Source: Pantoea ananatis LMG 2665 (GTDB taxonomy: Bacteria; Pseudomonadota; Gammaproteobacteria; Enterobacterales; Enterobacteriaceae). From it: 64,000 nt of DNA. How positions within the stretch are numbered: the first letter of the stretch is position 1; every line of letters begins with the position of its first letter. Below the pieces are notes generated by a model that did not search any database, was not told where the DNA came from, and saw only the letters and a list, made by a program, of their open reading frames with translations. Of the stretch, positions 45,936 through 56,436 are shown one piece after another. The position numbers and the translations under genes are program-made. The stretch spans positions 434,001-498,000 of the forward strand of contig NZ_JMJJ01000004.1 in the NCBI RefSeq assembly GCF_000710035.2, read 5' to 3'.

Positions 45936-47138
45936 ATGACAAATACTTGCTTTTCATCTCACCTGCGGCGTATTGCTGCAACCTCTTTGCTACTCGTTGT
46001 GCCGATGGCTGTTTTCGCGGAACAGGCACCGGCCGCCCCTCAAATTGACGCCAAAGCCTGGATTTTAATTGACTACGCCAGCGGCAAAGTGCTGACCGAA
46101 TCCAATGCCGATCAGCGACTCGATCCCGCCAGCCTGACAAAAATGATGACCAGCTATGTGGTTGGCCAGGCAATCAAATCCGGCAAAATTAAACCTGACG
46201 ACATGGTAACAGTGGGGCAGGATGCCTGGGCTACCGGCAATCCTAAACTGCGGGGCTCTTCTCTGATGTTTCTGAAGCCCGGCGATCGTATCCCGGTGCA
46301 TGAGCTGAACAAAGGGATTGTGATCCAGTCCGGGAACGATGCCTGCATCGCGCTGGCAGACTATGTTGCCGGCAGTCAGGATTCCTTTATCGGTCTGATG
46401 AATAACTATGTGAAAGCGCTTGGCCTGAAAAACACCCACTTTATGACGGTGCATGGTCTGGATGCCGACGGACAGTACAGCACCGCGCGGGACATGGCGC
46501 TGATTGGGCAGGCGCTGATTCGGGATGTGCCGGAAGAGTACGCCCTGAACAAGGAAAAAGAGTTTACCTTTAACAATATTCGTCAGATGAACCGCAACCG
46601 TCTGCTCTGGAGCAGCAATCTGAAGGTGGATGGGATTAAAACCGGCCACACTTCTGGCGCGGGAAATAATCTGGTCGCTTCAGCCACCGAAGGCGATATG
46701 CGACTGATCTCGGTTGTGCTGGGCACCGCCAGCGATGCCATTCGCTTCCGGGAAAGTGAAAAATTACTGACGTGGGGCTTCCGCTTCTTTGAAACCGTGA
46801 CCCCAATTAAAGCGGGTGCGCCTTTTGCCCAGCAGCGCGTCTGGTTTGGCGAACACAATCAGGTCAACCTGGGCGTGGAAAAAGACGCGGCACTGACCAT
46901 TCCTAAAGGGCAGATGAAAAACCTCAAAGCCAGCTACAGCCTGACATCGCCGCAGCTTGAGGCGCCGTTGAAGAAAAATCAGGTCGTGGGCACCATTGAT
47001 TTTCAGCTGGACGGTAAAACGATCGAACAACGTCCGCTGGTGGTGCTGCAGGATGTGCCGGAAGGCGGCTTCTTCAGCCGCATCATTGATTTCGTCATGA
47101 TGAAATTTAATGGCTGGTTCGGGAAGTGGTTCAGCTAA
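45936..47138 (+). CDS. dacC: D-alanyl-D-alanine carboxypeptidase, PBP6
   Basis: DacC removes the terminal D-Ala from peptidoglycan pentapeptides, mainly in stationary phase. At 400 residues it equals E. coli PBP6. It has a signal peptide ending at VFAEQ, the catalytic Ser66-Leu-Thr-Lys69, the SGN motif ([10 protein letters not shown]) and the KTG motif ([11 protein letters not shown]). A C-terminal beta domain and an amphipathic membrane anchor ([22 protein letters not shown]) follow. It is followed by a strong terminator shared in space with convergent ybjG. Confidence 0.97.
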   Translation: MTNTCFSSHLRRIAATSLLLVVPMAVFAEQAPAAPQIDAKAWILIDYASGKVLTESNADQRLDPASLTKMMTSYVVGQAIKSGKIKPDDMVTVGQDAWATGNPKLRGSSLMFLKPGDRIPVHELNKGIVIQSGNDACIALADYVAGSQDSFIGLMNNYVKALGLKNTHFMTVHGLDADGQYSTARDMALIGQALIRDVPEEYALNKEKEFTFNNIRQMNRNRLLWSSNLKVDGIKTGHTSGAGNNLVASATEGDMRLISVVLGTASDAIRFRESEKLLTWGFRFFETVTPIKAGAPFAQQRVWFGEHNQVNLGVEKDAALTIPKGQMKNLKASYSLTSPQLEAPLKKNQVVGTIDFQLDGKTIEQRPLVVLQDVPEGGFFSRIIDFVMMKFNGWFGKWFS

Positions 47139-47144
47139 AAACAG

Positions 47145-47170
47145 GGGACGCCGTGGCGTCCCTTTTTTTT
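47145..47170 (+). terminator. Rho-independent terminator of dacC
   Basis: GGGACGCC and GGCGTCCC pair perfectly across a 2-base turn and are followed by eight T residues. Confidence 0.93.
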
Positions 47171-47774
47171 AACCTTGTGTCCAGCCTTTACGAATCGGTA
47201 AAGCGAACAGCGCCCGATAGAGCGGGTTGATGATATTGAGCAGGCGTTCGCCATACAGTTGCCAGGCAAGGTGTGACGCCAGGCAACCCAGCATTCCCAC
47301 CAGAAAACCGCCCAGCATATCCATTGGCCAGTGAACCCCAAGGTAAACACGGGACCAGGCGATTGCGGTGGCGACCACCATCAGAATGATGCCCGACCAG
47401 AGCCGATGCCAGAACAGGAAAGCCAGCGCAAAGGTGAAAATCGTGGTGCCGTGATCGCTGGGATAGGAGTCATCGGCCGCGTGCGCAAGAAACTGATGAC
47501 CAAAATTGATCGCGAAAGGGCGCGGATGCGGTAACAGCTGCCCAACGCACCAGGAGATGGCGAGCGCGTACAGCAGCGCAATGCCGGTTTTTAATACCAG
47601 CACACGTTGTGAGGCAACCCGATCGCGCGGTCCCCACAGCCACAGTGCCACAATCAGCAGCGGAACGATGGCGATTAAGTCTCTGGCGATGAAGATGGCA
47701 AGCTGCAATAACCAGTGAGGCGAATCCGGTGTTGCGTTAATTGCCATAAACAGGGTGCGGTTCAATTCTTCCAT
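47169..47774 (-). CDS. ybjG: Undecaprenyl-diphosphate phosphatase (PAP2 family)
   Basis: YbjG dephosphorylates undecaprenyl pyrophosphate in the inner membrane so that the lipid carrier for peptidoglycan can be reused. The 201-residue protein has about five hydrophobic segments and the three PAP2 phosphatase motifs: HPRPF, PSDHG and SRVYLGVHWPMD. The C-terminal ALPIRKGW is shared with E. coli YbjG. It is convergent with dacC. Confidence 0.95.
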   Translation of the reverse strand: MEELNRTLFMAINATPDSPHWLLQLAIFIARDLIAIVPLLIVALWLWGPRDRVASQRVLVLKTGIALLYALAISWCVGQLLPHPRPFAINFGHQFLAHAADDSYPSDHGTTIFTFALAFLFWHRLWSGIILMVVATAIAWSRVYLGVHWPMDMLGGFLVGMLGCLASHLAWQLYGERLLNIINPLYRALFALPIRKGWTQG

Positions 47775-48143
47775 TACGGGATCGGTTCCTCTTACTGATG
47801 TTCAGATTCTCTCAATCCGGGAAAAAGGGCTTAAGCCAACGAGCGAAACCGGATTGAGTCTGTCGCATCTGCTAGCACATACTGCTAACAAAATAAGCTG
47901 CCTATCCTGCGTGCAGACGGTCGGAGAGTCCATCACAAGGTTCTTAATCTGCGTTAAGGTTGCAAAACGGTTTAAGTTTAATGATGTTTTAGTGTCCAGG
48001 CAGGGCGGGCAGGAGAAAGGCATAAAAAAACCCGCTGGGAAAAAGACCAGCGGGCTCCACAATTTGGGGATTTCAAAGAAAAGCAGTGGCACTTATTCAG
48101 ACTGTGGTCGGGAAAAAAAGTTCTGGACGTCAGTAAAAAAATT
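47775..48143. other. ybjL-ybjG intergenic region
   Basis: The 369-bp region contains the ybjL terminator (48024-48054) and then the ybjG upstream region. I could not assign a specific regulator site with confidence and see no gene. Confidence 0.5.
48024..48054 (-). terminator. Rho-independent terminator of ybjL
   Basis: Read on the minus strand, CCCGCTGG and CCAGCGGG form an 8-bp stem followed by seven T residues, about 90 bp after the ybjL stop. Confidence 0.88.
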
Positions 48144-49835
48144 TTATAAGGGCAGTAACGGCCAGATAATAACGATTAATGTTCCCGCCAGCGTCAGCAA
48201 AACGTTCGCGATAGCATAGGTCCCGGCGTAGCCGAGTGCCGGGATGTTACTGCGAGCCGTGTCGCTGATTATCTCCATGGCTGGCGCGCAGGTGCGTGCA
48301 CCCATAATGGCGCCAAACAGCAGCGCGCGGTTCATGCGCAGAACATAGGCGCCAAACAGGTAGCAAATCACCACCGGCAAAAGGCTGACCAGCAGGCCGC
48401 ACAAGAGCATCAGCGCGCCGTTACCCGATATACCGTGGTCGATACCGCTGCCGGCGCTCAGCCCGACGCCCGCCATGAATACCATCAGCCCGAACTCTTT
48501 CACCATCGTCAGCGCACCCTGCGGAATATAGCCAAAGGTAGGATGGTTAGCGCGCAGGAAGCCCAGCATAATGCCGGCAAACAACAACCCTGCGGCGTTA
48601 CCGATGCCAAAGCTAAAGTTGCTGAACTGGAACGTAATTAACCCGACCATCAGACCGATGATAAAAAAAGCACAGAATGCCAGCAGGTCGGTCATCTGAC
48701 TGTGAATCGCCACAAAGCCGATGCGATCCGCTACGCTCTTCACCCGTCGTGCTTCGCCGCTGACCTGCAACACATCACCTTTGTTCAGCATGATGTTGTC
48801 ATCAATAGGCATCTCGATCTGGCTGCGAATCACGCGGTTGAGAAAGCAGCCGTGATCGGTAAGGTTGAGTTTGCTTAGCCGTTTGTTGACGGCATTGTGG
48901 TTTTTCACCACGATCTCTTCCGTCACAATCCGCATATCCAGCAGATCGCGGTCAAAAACTTCTTTGCCGTTACGAAAGCTGGCATCCAGGCGCGCGTGGG
49001 CATCCGGATAGCCCACCAGGGAAATATCATCCCCCAGTTGCAGCACCGCATCACCATCCGGGCTGGCAAGGATGCCATTGCGGCGAATTCGTTCGATATA
49101 GCAGCCGGTCTGCCGGTATATACCGAGCTCACGCAAGTTTTTGCCGCCGCTCCACGCCACCAGTTCCGGGCCGACGCGGTAAGCGCGAATCACCGGCAGA
49201 AACACTTTGCGCTGGCTGTCAGCGTCAAGACCGCGTTCGCGCGCAATCTGCTGGGCGCAGGTGGGTAAGTCCTGATGTTGTAAACGGGGCAGATAGCGTG
49301 CGCCGAAAATCAGGCTGACTAACCCGACAAGATAGGTTACGGCATAACCCAGGCTGAGTTGATCCTGCATGATGCCCAGCTGTCTGGGATCGCTGATGCT
49401 CTGGCGCAGCGTATCACCCGCGCCAACCAGGACCGGCGTGGACGTCATGGAGCCGGCCAGTACGCCTGCGGTCAGGCCGATGTCCCAGCCAAAGAGCTTG
49501 CCGAATCCCAGGGCCAGCAGCAGGGCGCTGACCACCATCACAATGGCGAGCATGAAATAATTTTTGCCATCCCGAAAGAAAATGGAAAAAAAGTTGGGGC
49601 CTGCTTCAATGCCGACGCAGAAAATAAACAACATGAAACCCAGGCTCAGGGCATCCGTATTCATCGAGAAGTGTTGCTGACCTAATAATAATGAAACCAC
49701 TAATACGCCAATGGAATTTCCGAGTTGTATCGAGCCAAAACGTAATTTCCCCAGGCAAAGTCCCAGTGCCAGTACGAAAAATAATAACAGAATGTCATTA
49801 CCTCTTAACAATTCTGCGATGTTAACATTCAACAT
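48144..49835 (-). CDS. ybjL: Aspartate:alanine antiporter family protein YbjL
   Basis: The 563-residue inner-membrane protein belongs to the AAE transporter family with two membrane halves around two TrkA-C (RCK_C) domains. The N-terminal half has about five hydrophobic segments with [19 protein letters not shown]. The central cytosolic part carries [20 protein letters not shown] and [12 protein letters not shown]. The C-terminal half ends [46 protein letters not shown]. The physiological substrate is not established for YbjL. The order ybjG-ybjL-ybjM-grxA follows E. coli. Confidence 0.93.
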   Translation of the reverse strand: MLNVNIAELLRGNDILLLFFVLALGLCLGKLRFGSIQLGNSIGVLVVSLLLGQQHFSMNTDALSLGFMLFIFCVGIEAGPNFFSIFFRDGKNYFMLAIVMVVSALLLALGFGKLFGWDIGLTAGVLAGSMTSTPVLVGAGDTLRQSISDPRQLGIMQDQLSLGYAVTYLVGLVSLIFGARYLPRLQHQDLPTCAQQIARERGLDADSQRKVFLPVIRAYRVGPELVAWSGGKNLRELGIYRQTGCYIERIRRNGILASPDGDAVLQLGDDISLVGYPDAHARLDASFRNGKEVFDRDLLDMRIVTEEIVVKNHNAVNKRLSKLNLTDHGCFLNRVIRSQIEMPIDDNIMLNKGDVLQVSGEARRVKSVADRIGFVAIHSQMTDLLAFCAFFIIGLMVGLITFQFSNFSFGIGNAAGLLFAGIMLGFLRANHPTFGYIPQGALTMVKEFGLMVFMAGVGLSAGSGIDHGISGNGALMLLCGLLVSLLPVVICYLFGAYVLRMNRALLFGAIMGARTCAPAMEIISDTARSNIPALGYAGTYAIANVLLTLAGTLIVIIWPLLPL

Positions 49836-50085
49836 TTTAACTTCTTGTTTACTTGTAACCTATTGAAGAGAGGCCTGTTTTTCGCTATCTTGAGCAGGCC
49901 GTAAGATTACCTCCAGCTATCACTGATGTCTGAAAAGGTAACGCGGCCAATATTCTAATCAGAAAAATCATTCTCAGCCATTGGCGACTTTCATTCGTTC
50001 TCAAAACGACTGTTTCTTTTTATTTCCACCAGGCTCGGCAAGGTCAAAGGCGAAGTTTTGGCATGTTTTTAATGAGTGGGGAGTT

Positions 50086-50451
50086 ATGCCGCAGCGTTAT
50101 TATTTCTGGGCAACCTGCGTATCAGGTGGCGTGTTTTATTGTGTCGTGTTTATGTTTACCCAGGATTTCCGGCTGTCAGGCACGCAGACGCTACACAGCC
50201 AGCCTGAATTGCTGCTTTTTTTACTGCCGGGTGCCGTCATGGCGCTCATGCAGCGGGAGGCGCCGCTAAAAAGCACGCTGGTGATGGCGTTTACTGGAAC
50301 GGTGCTGGCTGCGCTGCTGCTACATAGCGTGTTTGCCGGGAGTGCCAGCTGGAATTATATTGCTGTCTGGAGCATGAGCGGTATGTTCTGGGCGGGATGC
50401 GGGGCATTGCTGGTGCGGTTGCTGCGACTGATCGCGGCGTCAAAGCGTTAG
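50086..50451 (+). CDS. ybjM: YbjM family inner-membrane protein
   Basis: The 121-residue protein has four predicted hydrophobic segments (CVSGGVFYCVVFMF, LLLFLLPGAVMALM, TLVMAFTGTVLAALLLHSVF, YIAVWSMSGMFWAGCGALLVRLL) and fits E. coli YbjM in size, topology and position next to grxA. Similarity in sequence is modest. The frame is open 35 codons further upstream; the ATG at 50086 with GGGGAG before it is the likely start. Function unknown. Confidence 0.75.
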   Translation: MPQRYYFWATCVSGGVFYCVVFMFTQDFRLSGTQTLHSQPELLLFLLPGAVMALMQREAPLKSTLVMAFTGTVLAALLLHSVFAGSASWNYIAVWSMSGMFWAGCGALLVRLLRLIAASKR

Positions 50452-50522
50452 GCGACTGTGTTGAGCTGCATCCTGCCGTTGTCGCGTTAACGCACGCGGG
50501 GCTGGCTTAACCGATCATCAAG

Positions 50523-50554
50523 GCGCGGCTGGCATCACGCCAGCGCGCACTTTT
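50523..50554 (+). terminator. Hairpin between ybjM and grxA
   Basis: GCTGGC and GCCAGC with flanking GCGC arms form a GC-rich hairpin (one bulged G) followed by ACTTTTC. It may terminate ybjM; on the minus strand it lies about 30 bp after grxA. Confidence 0.55.
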
Positions 50555-50583
50555 CAGGACGTCAGTTCTGATACATCCGTTGC

Positions 50584-50847
50584 TCAGGCAACAAATCCCA
50601 GATTCTCTTTTGTCCAGGCGGCGAATTCGGTGTAGCCACCAATATGCTGCTCATCCAGAAAAATCTGCGGTACGGTGCTGACAGGTTTACCTGCACTGGC
50701 TTCCAGATCGGCTTTTGTGATGCCTTCCGCCTGAATATCAACATACTGGTAATTGAAATCGTCACGCCCGGCCTGCAGCTTATCCGCCAGTTCTTTCGCC
50801 CGAACACAGTAAGGGCAGCCGGGACGACCAAAAATAACAGCAATCAT
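50584..50847 (-). CDS. grxA: Glutaredoxin 1
   Basis: GrxA reduces disulfides with glutathione, including those in ribonucleotide reductase and OxyR. The 87-residue protein has the dithiol active site Cys11-Pro-Tyr-Cys14 (GRPGCPYCVRAK), the cis-proline segment TVPQIFLDEQHIGGYTEF and the usual glutaredoxin 1 length. It is divergent from ybjC-nfsA. Known OxyR control in E. coli cannot be confirmed from a visible site. Confidence 0.97.
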   Translation of the reverse strand: MIAVIFGRPGCPYCVRAKELADKLQAGRDDFNYQYVDIQAEGITKADLEASAGKPVSTVPQIFLDEQHIGGYTEFAAWTKENLGFVA

Positions 50848-51093
50848 TGAGAACTCCTTGCGAGGTCAGTGTGTGATGACGATCACACGACAAAGTCTGG
50901 AAAGCCGGTAATGATGCCCGCTCGTCGTGCTTAAAGAAAGCAGGATTTACCTGTTAGTCTGATGCCCGCATCCTATGACGTCGCAAAGCCGGGCCCGGTG
51001 CTCTGCAATGGCACTCTCCGAAACCGCTGATGGGCAATTTTAAGGATGTTATCCATAATTGAGACTCAGTCAGCCCTGAGGCAGGAGGAAACC

Positions 51094-51351
51094 ATGCGGA
51101 ATGTCGCAAAATTGCCCAAGACCATACTGGCATTGGAGGCGCTGGGCGGCGTACTTATCGCGAGCGCGCTGCTGGTCGTTAACCAGTGGTTACCCGCACT
51201 GCCTGCCGGTGCCGGGAGCACGCGCCTGGCGACCGCACTGTTTATTATTGGCATTCTGCTGATGTTACCTGCCGCCTGGCTATTGATGTGGCGCTGTGCC
51301 AAAGCACTTGCGCCGCAGTTGTTCAACCTTTCTGAAAAAAAAGATAATTAG
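51094..51351 (+). CDS. ybjC: YbjC family small membrane protein
   Basis: The 85-residue protein has two hydrophobic segments (ILALEALGGVLIASALLVV and ALFIIGILLMLPAAWLLMW) and the family parts KLPKTIL and KALAPQL. E. coli YbjC has 95 residues. The start at 51094 is fixed by CAGGAGGAAACC. It begins the ybjC-nfsA-rimK-ybjN run and ends 11 bp before nfsA. Function unknown. Confidence 0.9.
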   Translation: MRNVAKLPKTILALEALGGVLIASALLVVNQWLPALPAGAGSTRLATALFIIGILLMLPAAWLLMWRCAKALAPQLFNLSEKKDN

Positions 51352-51362
51352 CTGGAGATTTT

Positions 51363-52085
51363 ATGACACCGACTATCGATTTATTATGCAGCCACCGTTC
51401 CATCCGTTCTTTTACGGATCAAAAGGTGAGTGCTGAACAGCGTGAGGCGATTATTGCTGCGGCCCAATCGGCGTCCACATCCAGCTTTTTGCAGTGCTCA
51501 TCTATTGTACGCATCACCGATCCGGCGTTACGTGACCAACTGGTTACCCTGACGGGCGGTCAGACATGGGTGGCCGAGGCGGCGGAGTTTTGGGTATTTT
51601 GCGCTGACTTTAATCGTCACCTGCAAATCTGCCCTGATGCCCAGTTAGGCCGGGCAGAACAGCTGCTGCTGGGCTGTGTGGATACGGCGCTGATGGCGCA
51701 AAATGCCATGGTGGCAGCGGAATCCCTGGGGCTGGGCGGCGTCTTTATTGGCGGCATTCGTAATAATATCGCTCAGGTTACCGAACTGCTGGGCCTGCCA
51801 AAATTTGTGCTGCCGCTGTTTGGTTTCTGTCTTGGCTATCCTGAATCCATACCAGATGTTAAACCGCGCATCCCGCAGTCGATGCTGGTGCACGAAAATC
51901 GTTATCAACCAGTGGATCCTGCGGTGCTGGCTGATTACGATAGCCGCACGGCGATCTACTATGAACAACGCGACAGCAACCAGCGTAGCGAAACCTGGAG
52001 CCAGTTGATTCAGCGCCTGATCATCAAAGAGACGCGCCCGTTTATGCTGGATTACCTGCATCAGCAGGGCTGGGCAACACGCTAA
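51363..52085 (+). CDS. nfsA: Oxygen-insensitive NADPH nitroreductase
   Basis: NfsA is an FMN enzyme that reduces nitroaromatic compounds by two electrons with NADPH. The 240-residue length equals that of E. coli NfsA. It starts with TIDLLCSHRSIRSFTDQKVSAEQREAIIAAAQSASTSSFLQ, in which the SHRSIR arginines bind FMN. It then has ESLGLGGVFIGGIRNN and FGFCLGYP. It lies between ybjC (11 bp) and rimK (22 bp) and should be co-transcribed with them. Confidence 0.97.
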   Translation: MTPTIDLLCSHRSIRSFTDQKVSAEQREAIIAAAQSASTSSFLQCSSIVRITDPALRDQLVTLTGGQTWVAEAAEFWVFCADFNRHLQICPDAQLGRAEQLLLGCVDTALMAQNAMVAAESLGLGGVFIGGIRNNIAQVTELLGLPKFVLPLFGFCLGYPESIPDVKPRIPQSMLVHENRYQPVDPAVLADYDSRTAIYYEQRDSNQRSETWSQLIQRLIIKETRPFMLDYLHQQGWATR

Positions 52086-52107
52086 TTTAACGCAAGGATT
52101 TTGATTG

Positions 52108-53010
52108 ATGAAAATGGCCATTCTGTCGCGCGATGGAACGCTCTATTCCTGTCGCCGTTTACGTGACGTCGCCGAACAGCGCGGTCATTTTGTTCAAATC
52201 ATCGATCCGCTCTCGTGTTACATGAACATCAACCCCGCCTCGCCCGGTATTCACTACCGTGGCGAGCCGCTGGGGCACTTCGATGCCGTTATTCCGCGCA
52301 TTGGCACCGGGATTACCTTCTACGGCACGGCGGTACTACGCCAGTTCGAAATGTGCGGCAGTTATCCTTTAAATGAATCCGCCGCCGTGACCCGCGCGCG
52401 TGACAAATTGCGTTCCCTGCAGCTGTTGGCACGGGACGGGATTGATATGCCAGTAACAGGATTTGCTTCTTCTCCTGACGACACGCAGGATCTGATCGCC
52501 ATGGTAGGCGGCGCGCCGCTGGTGGTGAAACTGGTCGAAGGCACGCAGGGGATCGGCGTGGTGTTGGCAGAGACGCGCCAGGCGGCAGAAAGCGTTATCG
52601 ATGCCTTTCGTGGGCTGAATGCACACATTTTAGTGCAGGAGTTTATTCAGGAAGCACGCGGACGCGATGTGCGCTGTCTGGTCATTGGCGATCGGGTCGT
52701 GGCGGCCATTGAGCGCCAGGCGAAAGAGGGCGATTTTCGCTCGAATTTACATCGCGGCGGCAAAGCCTGCACGGTTGACATTAGCGAGCAGGAGCGCGAG
52801 ATGGCAGTCAAAGCCGCCGCGGTACTGGGGCTGGACGTCGCGGGGGTGGATATTCTGCGCTCGGCGCGCGGCCCGCTGGTGATGGAGGTGAATGCTTCAC
52901 CAGGTCTGGAAGGGATTGAAACCACAAGCGGTCTTGACATCGCCGGCATGATGATTGACCACATTGAACGGCATGCTACCCCCGGGCTCCGTCCTAAAAC
53001 CACGGGTTGA
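52108..53010 (+). CDS. rimK: Ribosomal protein S6 glutamate ligase
   Basis: RimK is an ATP-grasp ligase that adds glutamate residues to the C-terminus of ribosomal protein S6. The 300-residue protein equals E. coli RimK in length. It has [16 protein letters not shown], the ATP-grasp segments [24 protein letters not shown] and [22 protein letters not shown], and the metal-binding [18 protein letters not shown] directly precedes the ATG; the ATG at 52108 is taken as start with CAAGGA upstream. Confidence 0.97.
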   Translation: MKMAILSRDGTLYSCRRLRDVAEQRGHFVQIIDPLSCYMNINPASPGIHYRGEPLGHFDAVIPRIGTGITFYGTAVLRQFEMCGSYPLNESAAVTRARDKLRSLQLLARDGIDMPVTGFASSPDDTQDLIAMVGGAPLVVKLVEGTQGIGVVLAETRQAAESVIDAFRGLNAHILVQEFIQEARGRDVRCLVIGDRVVAAIERQAKEGDFRSNLHRGGKACTVDISEQEREMAVKAAAVLGLDVAGVDILRSARGPLVMEVNASPGLEGIETTSGLDIAGMMIDHIERHATPGLRPKTTG

Positions 53011-53096
53011 CCCGCGCTTTTCAGTGGTTTTCGTGGAATCTCACCACGTTTTTCCGTAAGCTAGGTCGCTTATTTATCACCCCATGGGATTTTACA

Positions 53097-53576
53097 ATGG
53101 ATTCTCTTGTCGTTCCGGATATCGACCTGCTGCGTCGTTGGCTGGATCAGCAAAATATCACTTGGTTTGAATGTGATGCTTGTCAGGCTCTTCATTTGCC
53201 GCACATGCAAAACTTCGACGGGGTGTTTGACGCTAAAATCGACCTGGTCGATAACGTCATTCTGTTTTCGGCACTGGCCGAAGTAAAACCGACTGCGCTT
53301 ATTCCGCTGGTGGGTGACTTATCGCAAATTAACGCCAGTTCGCTCACGGTGAAGGCGTTCATCGATATACAGGATGACAACCTGCCTAAGCTTATTGTTT
53401 GTCAGTCAATGATGACCACTGCCGGGTTAACCTTCGGGCAGTTTGCACATTTTATGAAGCAGAGCGAAGAAGAAATTTCCATGGTCATTATGGAAGCCTT
53501 TGCCAATAATCTGCTGATGATAGGTGAAGACGAAGAGCACGTCTCAAGCAGCAGCATCCATTCTGTTCTGCACTAA
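53097..53576 (+). CDS. ybjN: YbjN family protein
   Basis: YbjN is a type III secretion chaperone-like fold protein that affects motility, biofilm and stress responses in E. coli when overexpressed; its molecular role is unknown. The 159-residue protein (E. coli 158) has the conserved WFECDACQALHLPHMQNFDGVFDAKIDLVDN and INASSLTVKAFIDIQDDNLPKL. The start MDSLVVPDIDLLRRWLD was chosen over a frame 30 codons longer. It is the last gene of the ybjC-nfsA-rimK-ybjN run. Confidence 0.94.
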   Translation: MDSLVVPDIDLLRRWLDQQNITWFECDACQALHLPHMQNFDGVFDAKIDLVDNVILFSALAEVKPTALIPLVGDLSQINASSLTVKAFIDIQDDNLPKLIVCQSMMTTAGLTFGQFAHFMKQSEEEISMVIMEAFANNLLMIGEDEEHVSSSSIHSVLH

Positions 53577-54069
53577 GAACAGGATCTGATTAAGCCGTCA
53601 CCCGTGACGGCTTTTTTTATTCCCGGCGAATGTCTACTTGCTGACCCGCACTATTTCCCGCCCCGCCGATGCAGCCGCAAAGATCCCTGTCTCCGGCACG
53701 CGTAATTCTTAATGTTATCAATTGTGAACGACATAGATTAATTTATAACCGTAATGTTTTATTCTGCATTAAGCCCTTAATTGCCAGATTTATGACGTTC
53801 TTTATGCCATAAAAGCCGAACCTCATAGCTTAAACATGCCTAAAATATTGAGTTCAGGCGTTTTTTACGCTGAGGTCTGGTGAACCCTTAACGGGGGGGC
53901 TATGCTTGCGGGGCGGCGACAGGCCTTAGATTGCCGCGCAGGTATAGGTTTTTACTATTAAACGTCCACTGAATAATGATTCATTGTGTCACTGAATTTT
54001 AATCACAAAACGCAAAACTGAATCACTGATGTGCAGCGTTGTTATAACCCGCTCAGGAGGATTAAAAGC
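53577..54069. other. ybjN-potF intergenic region
   Basis: After the ybjN terminator about 450 bp remain without a gene. The part from 53710 to 53850 is AT-rich. The stretch around 53893-53912 (run of seven G, then CTATGCTTGC) has the GG-N10-GC spacing of a sigma-54 promoter but matches the consensus poorly, so I do not call it. Confidence 0.5.
53593..53618 (+). terminator. Rho-independent terminator of ybjN
   Basis: AGCCGTCAC and GTGACGGCT form a 9-bp stem with a two-base turn, followed by seven T residues. Confidence 0.93.
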
Positions 54070-55179
54070 ATGTTCAACCAACGTCAAAAATGGTTGTCAG
54101 GTGTGGTTGCTGGGGTGCTGATGGCTGCTTCAGCCAGTACCATGGCGGAAGATAAGACGCTGCACGTTTATAACTGGTCGGATTATATTTCGCCAGATAC
54201 CGTGCCTAATTTCGAAAAGCAGACCGGCATTAAAGTCGTCTACGACGTGTTTGATTCCAATGAAGTGCTGGAAGGCAAACTGATGGCCGGCAGTACGGGT
54301 TACGATGTCGTGGTGCCTTCTTCCAGTTTCCTGGCGCGTCAGCTTCAGTCCGGCGTGTTTCAGCCGCTAGATAAAAGCAAACTGCCAAACTATAAAAATC
54401 TGGATCCCGCGTTAATGGCGAAAGTGGCGCAACACGATCCGGGTAACAAATATGCGATTCCTTATTTGTGGGGCACCACCGGCATTGGCTATAACGTCGA
54501 AAAAGTGAAAGCTGCGCTGGGCGCGGATGCGCCGGTAAACAGTTGGGATCTGGTCTTGAAGCCGGAAAACCTGGAAAAACTGAAAAGTTGTGGCGTGTCT
54601 TTCCTGGATGCGCCTGAAGAGATCTTCGCAACCGTACTTAATTATTTGGGCAAAGATCCTAACAGCAGCGATGCAAAAGATTATTCTGGCGCCGCGACGG
54701 ATCTGCTACTTAAGCTGCGTCCGAATATTCGTTACTTCCACTCTTCGCAATATATTAACGATCTGGCGAACGGCAATATCTGTGTGGCTATTGGCTGGTC
54801 AGGCGATATTCTTCAGGCGAAAAACCGTGCGGAGAAAGCAAAGAATGGCGTCAACATTGGTTACAGCGTACCGAAAGAGGGCGCACTGGCCTTCTTCGAT
54901 ATGATGGCGATTCCAAAAGACGCGAAAGATGTGGATGCCGCTTACACCTGGCTGAATTACATCATGGATCCGAAAGTGATTGCTGACATCTCCAATAAAA
55001 TGAATTACGCCAACGGCAATAAAGCGTCACTGCCGCTGATTAATGCCGATATCCGTAATAACCCGGGTATTTATCCGACGCCGGATGCCATGGCCAAACT
55101 GTTTGTGCTGAAGGTCCAGGATCCAAAACTGGATCGTGTGCGTACGCGTGCATGGACTAAGGTTAAAAGCGGTAAGTAA
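54070..55179 (+). CDS. potF: Putrescine-binding periplasmic protein
   Basis: PotF captures putrescine for the PotGHI importer. The 369-residue precursor (E. coli 370) has a signal peptide ending near ASTMAED. It carries the polyamine-binding protein motifs [51 protein letters not shown] and [13 protein letters not shown], and the ligand-pocket segment [10 protein letters not shown]. The ATG at 54070 follows CAGGAGGATTAAAAGC. It leads potFGHI. Confidence 0.96.
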   Translation: MFNQRQKWLSGVVAGVLMAASASTMAEDKTLHVYNWSDYISPDTVPNFEKQTGIKVVYDVFDSNEVLEGKLMAGSTGYDVVVPSSSFLARQLQSGVFQPLDKSKLPNYKNLDPALMAKVAQHDPGNKYAIPYLWGTTGIGYNVEKVKAALGADAPVNSWDLVLKPENLEKLKSCGVSFLDAPEEIFATVLNYLGKDPNSSDAKDYSGAATDLLLKLRPNIRYFHSSQYINDLANGNICVAIGWSGDILQAKNRAEKAKNGVNIGYSVPKEGALAFFDMMAIPKDAKDVDAAYTWLNYIMDPKVIADISNKMNYANGNKASLPLINADIRNNPGIYPTPDAMAKLFVLKVQDPKLDRVRTRAWTKVKSGK

Positions 55180-55293
55180 TTCGACAGCATATGTTTTGTG
55201 ACAGCAACAGAGGCGCAGTGCAGGCCTCTGTTGTGCCATTTTTAGCGGCACTGTTTGCCGCGTTGTTCCGCCTGGCTCCGGAGAACTACATTC

Positions 55294-56427
55294 GTGAACG
55301 ATGCCATCCCTCGCCCGCAAAATAAAACCGCAAAAGCGTTAACGCCGCTGCTGGAAATTCGCAACCTGACCAAATCGTTTGACGGCCAGCATGCCGTGGA
55401 TGATGTCAGCCTGACCATTTACAAAGGGGAGATTTTCGCTCTGCTCGGCGCATCCGGCTGTGGCAAATCTACCCTGTTACGCATGCTGGCGGGTTTTGAA
55501 CAGCCCACCAGCGGCCAGATTGTGCTGGATGGGCACGATCTCTCCCATGTCGTGCCCTATCAGCGGCCGATCAATATGATGTTTCAGAGCTATGCGCTGT
55601 TCCCCCATATGACGGTGGAGCAGAACATCGCCTTTGGCCTAAAGCAAGATAAACTGGCAAAGGGCGAAATCGCCAGCCGCGTGGAAGAAATGCTGTCACT
55701 GGTGCACATGCAGGAATTTGCCAAACGTAAGCCGCACCAGCTTTCAGGGGGACAACGGCAGCGCGTGGCGCTGGCGCGTAGCCTGGCAAAGCGGCCTAAA
55801 CTGCTGCTGCTGGATGAACCCATGGGGGCGCTGGACAAAAAGTTACGCGACCGTATGCAACTGGAAGTGGTCGATATTCTGGAGCGGGTCGGGGCGACCT
55901 GCGTGATGGTGACGCACGATCAGGAAGAGGCCATGACGATGGCGGGGCGAATTGCCATCATGAACCGGGGCAAATTCGTGCAAATTGGTGAGCCGGAAGA
56001 GATTTACGAGCATCCTACCAGCCGCTACAGCGCCGAGTTTATCGGTTCAGTCAACGTGTTCGACGGTCTGCTGCGTGAACGTCAGGAAGACGGCCTGGTG
56101 ATTGACAGTCCGGGCCTCAAGCATCCTCTGAAAGTGGATTCCGATGTGTCGGTCGTCGATAACGTGCCGGTTCACGTTGCCCTGCGCCCGGAAAAGGTGA
56201 TGCTGTGTGAAGAGATTCCTGCCGATGGCTGTAACGTCGCGGACGGTGAGGTGGTACACATCGCGTATCTGGGCGATCTCTCCATTTACCATGTTCGCCT
56301 GCACAGCGGTCAGATGCTCAGTGCCCAGCTGCAAAATGAACATCGCTACCGCAAAGGTATGCCGACCTGGGGCGACCAGGTGCGCCTGTGCTGGGACAGT
56401 GACAGCTGCGTGGTTTTGACAGTTTAA
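55294..56427 (+). CDS. potG: Putrescine ABC transporter ATP-binding protein
   Basis: PotG energises putrescine uptake. At 377 residues it equals E. coli PotG. It has Walker A GASGCGKST, Q-loop NMMFQSYALFPHM, signature LSGGQRQRVALARSL, Walker B LLLDEPMGALD, the switch His in VTHDQEEA and a C-terminal TOBE domain. The start is a GTG at 55294 with GGAGAA ten bases upstream, giving MNDAIPRPQNKT like E. coli; the upstream ATG frame is rejected. It follows potF by 114 bp. Confidence 0.95.
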   Translation: MNDAIPRPQNKTAKALTPLLEIRNLTKSFDGQHAVDDVSLTIYKGEIFALLGASGCGKSTLLRMLAGFEQPTSGQIVLDGHDLSHVVPYQRPINMMFQSYALFPHMTVEQNIAFGLKQDKLAKGEIASRVEEMLSLVHMQEFAKRKPHQLSGGQRQRVALARSLAKRPKLLLLDEPMGALDKKLRDRMQLEVVDILERVGATCVMVTHDQEEAMTMAGRIAIMNRGKFVQIGEPEEIYEHPTSRYSAEFIGSVNVFDGLLRERQEDGLVIDSPGLKHPLKVDSDVSVVDNVPVHVALRPEKVMLCEEIPADGCNVADGEVVHIAYLGDLSIYHVRLHSGQMLSAQLQNEHRYRKGMPTWGDQVRLCWDSDSCVVLTV

Positions 56428-56436
56428 GGAGGCGCG

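Noticed and set aside
47941..47957. PmrA/BasR box upstream of ybjG
   Set aside because: CTTAAT and GTTAAG occur, but the spacing is 4 rather than 5 and the second half is degenerate.
51008..51026. SoxS/MarA box before ybjC-nfsA
   Set aside because: GCAC is present but the second half (RYYAAAY) does not match; too weak to call although nfsA is SoxS-regulated in E. coli.
53893..53912. Sigma-54 promoter for potFGHI
   Set aside because: Only the GG-N10-GC spacing fits; the -24 element is a G-run without TGGCA, so the match is no better than chance.
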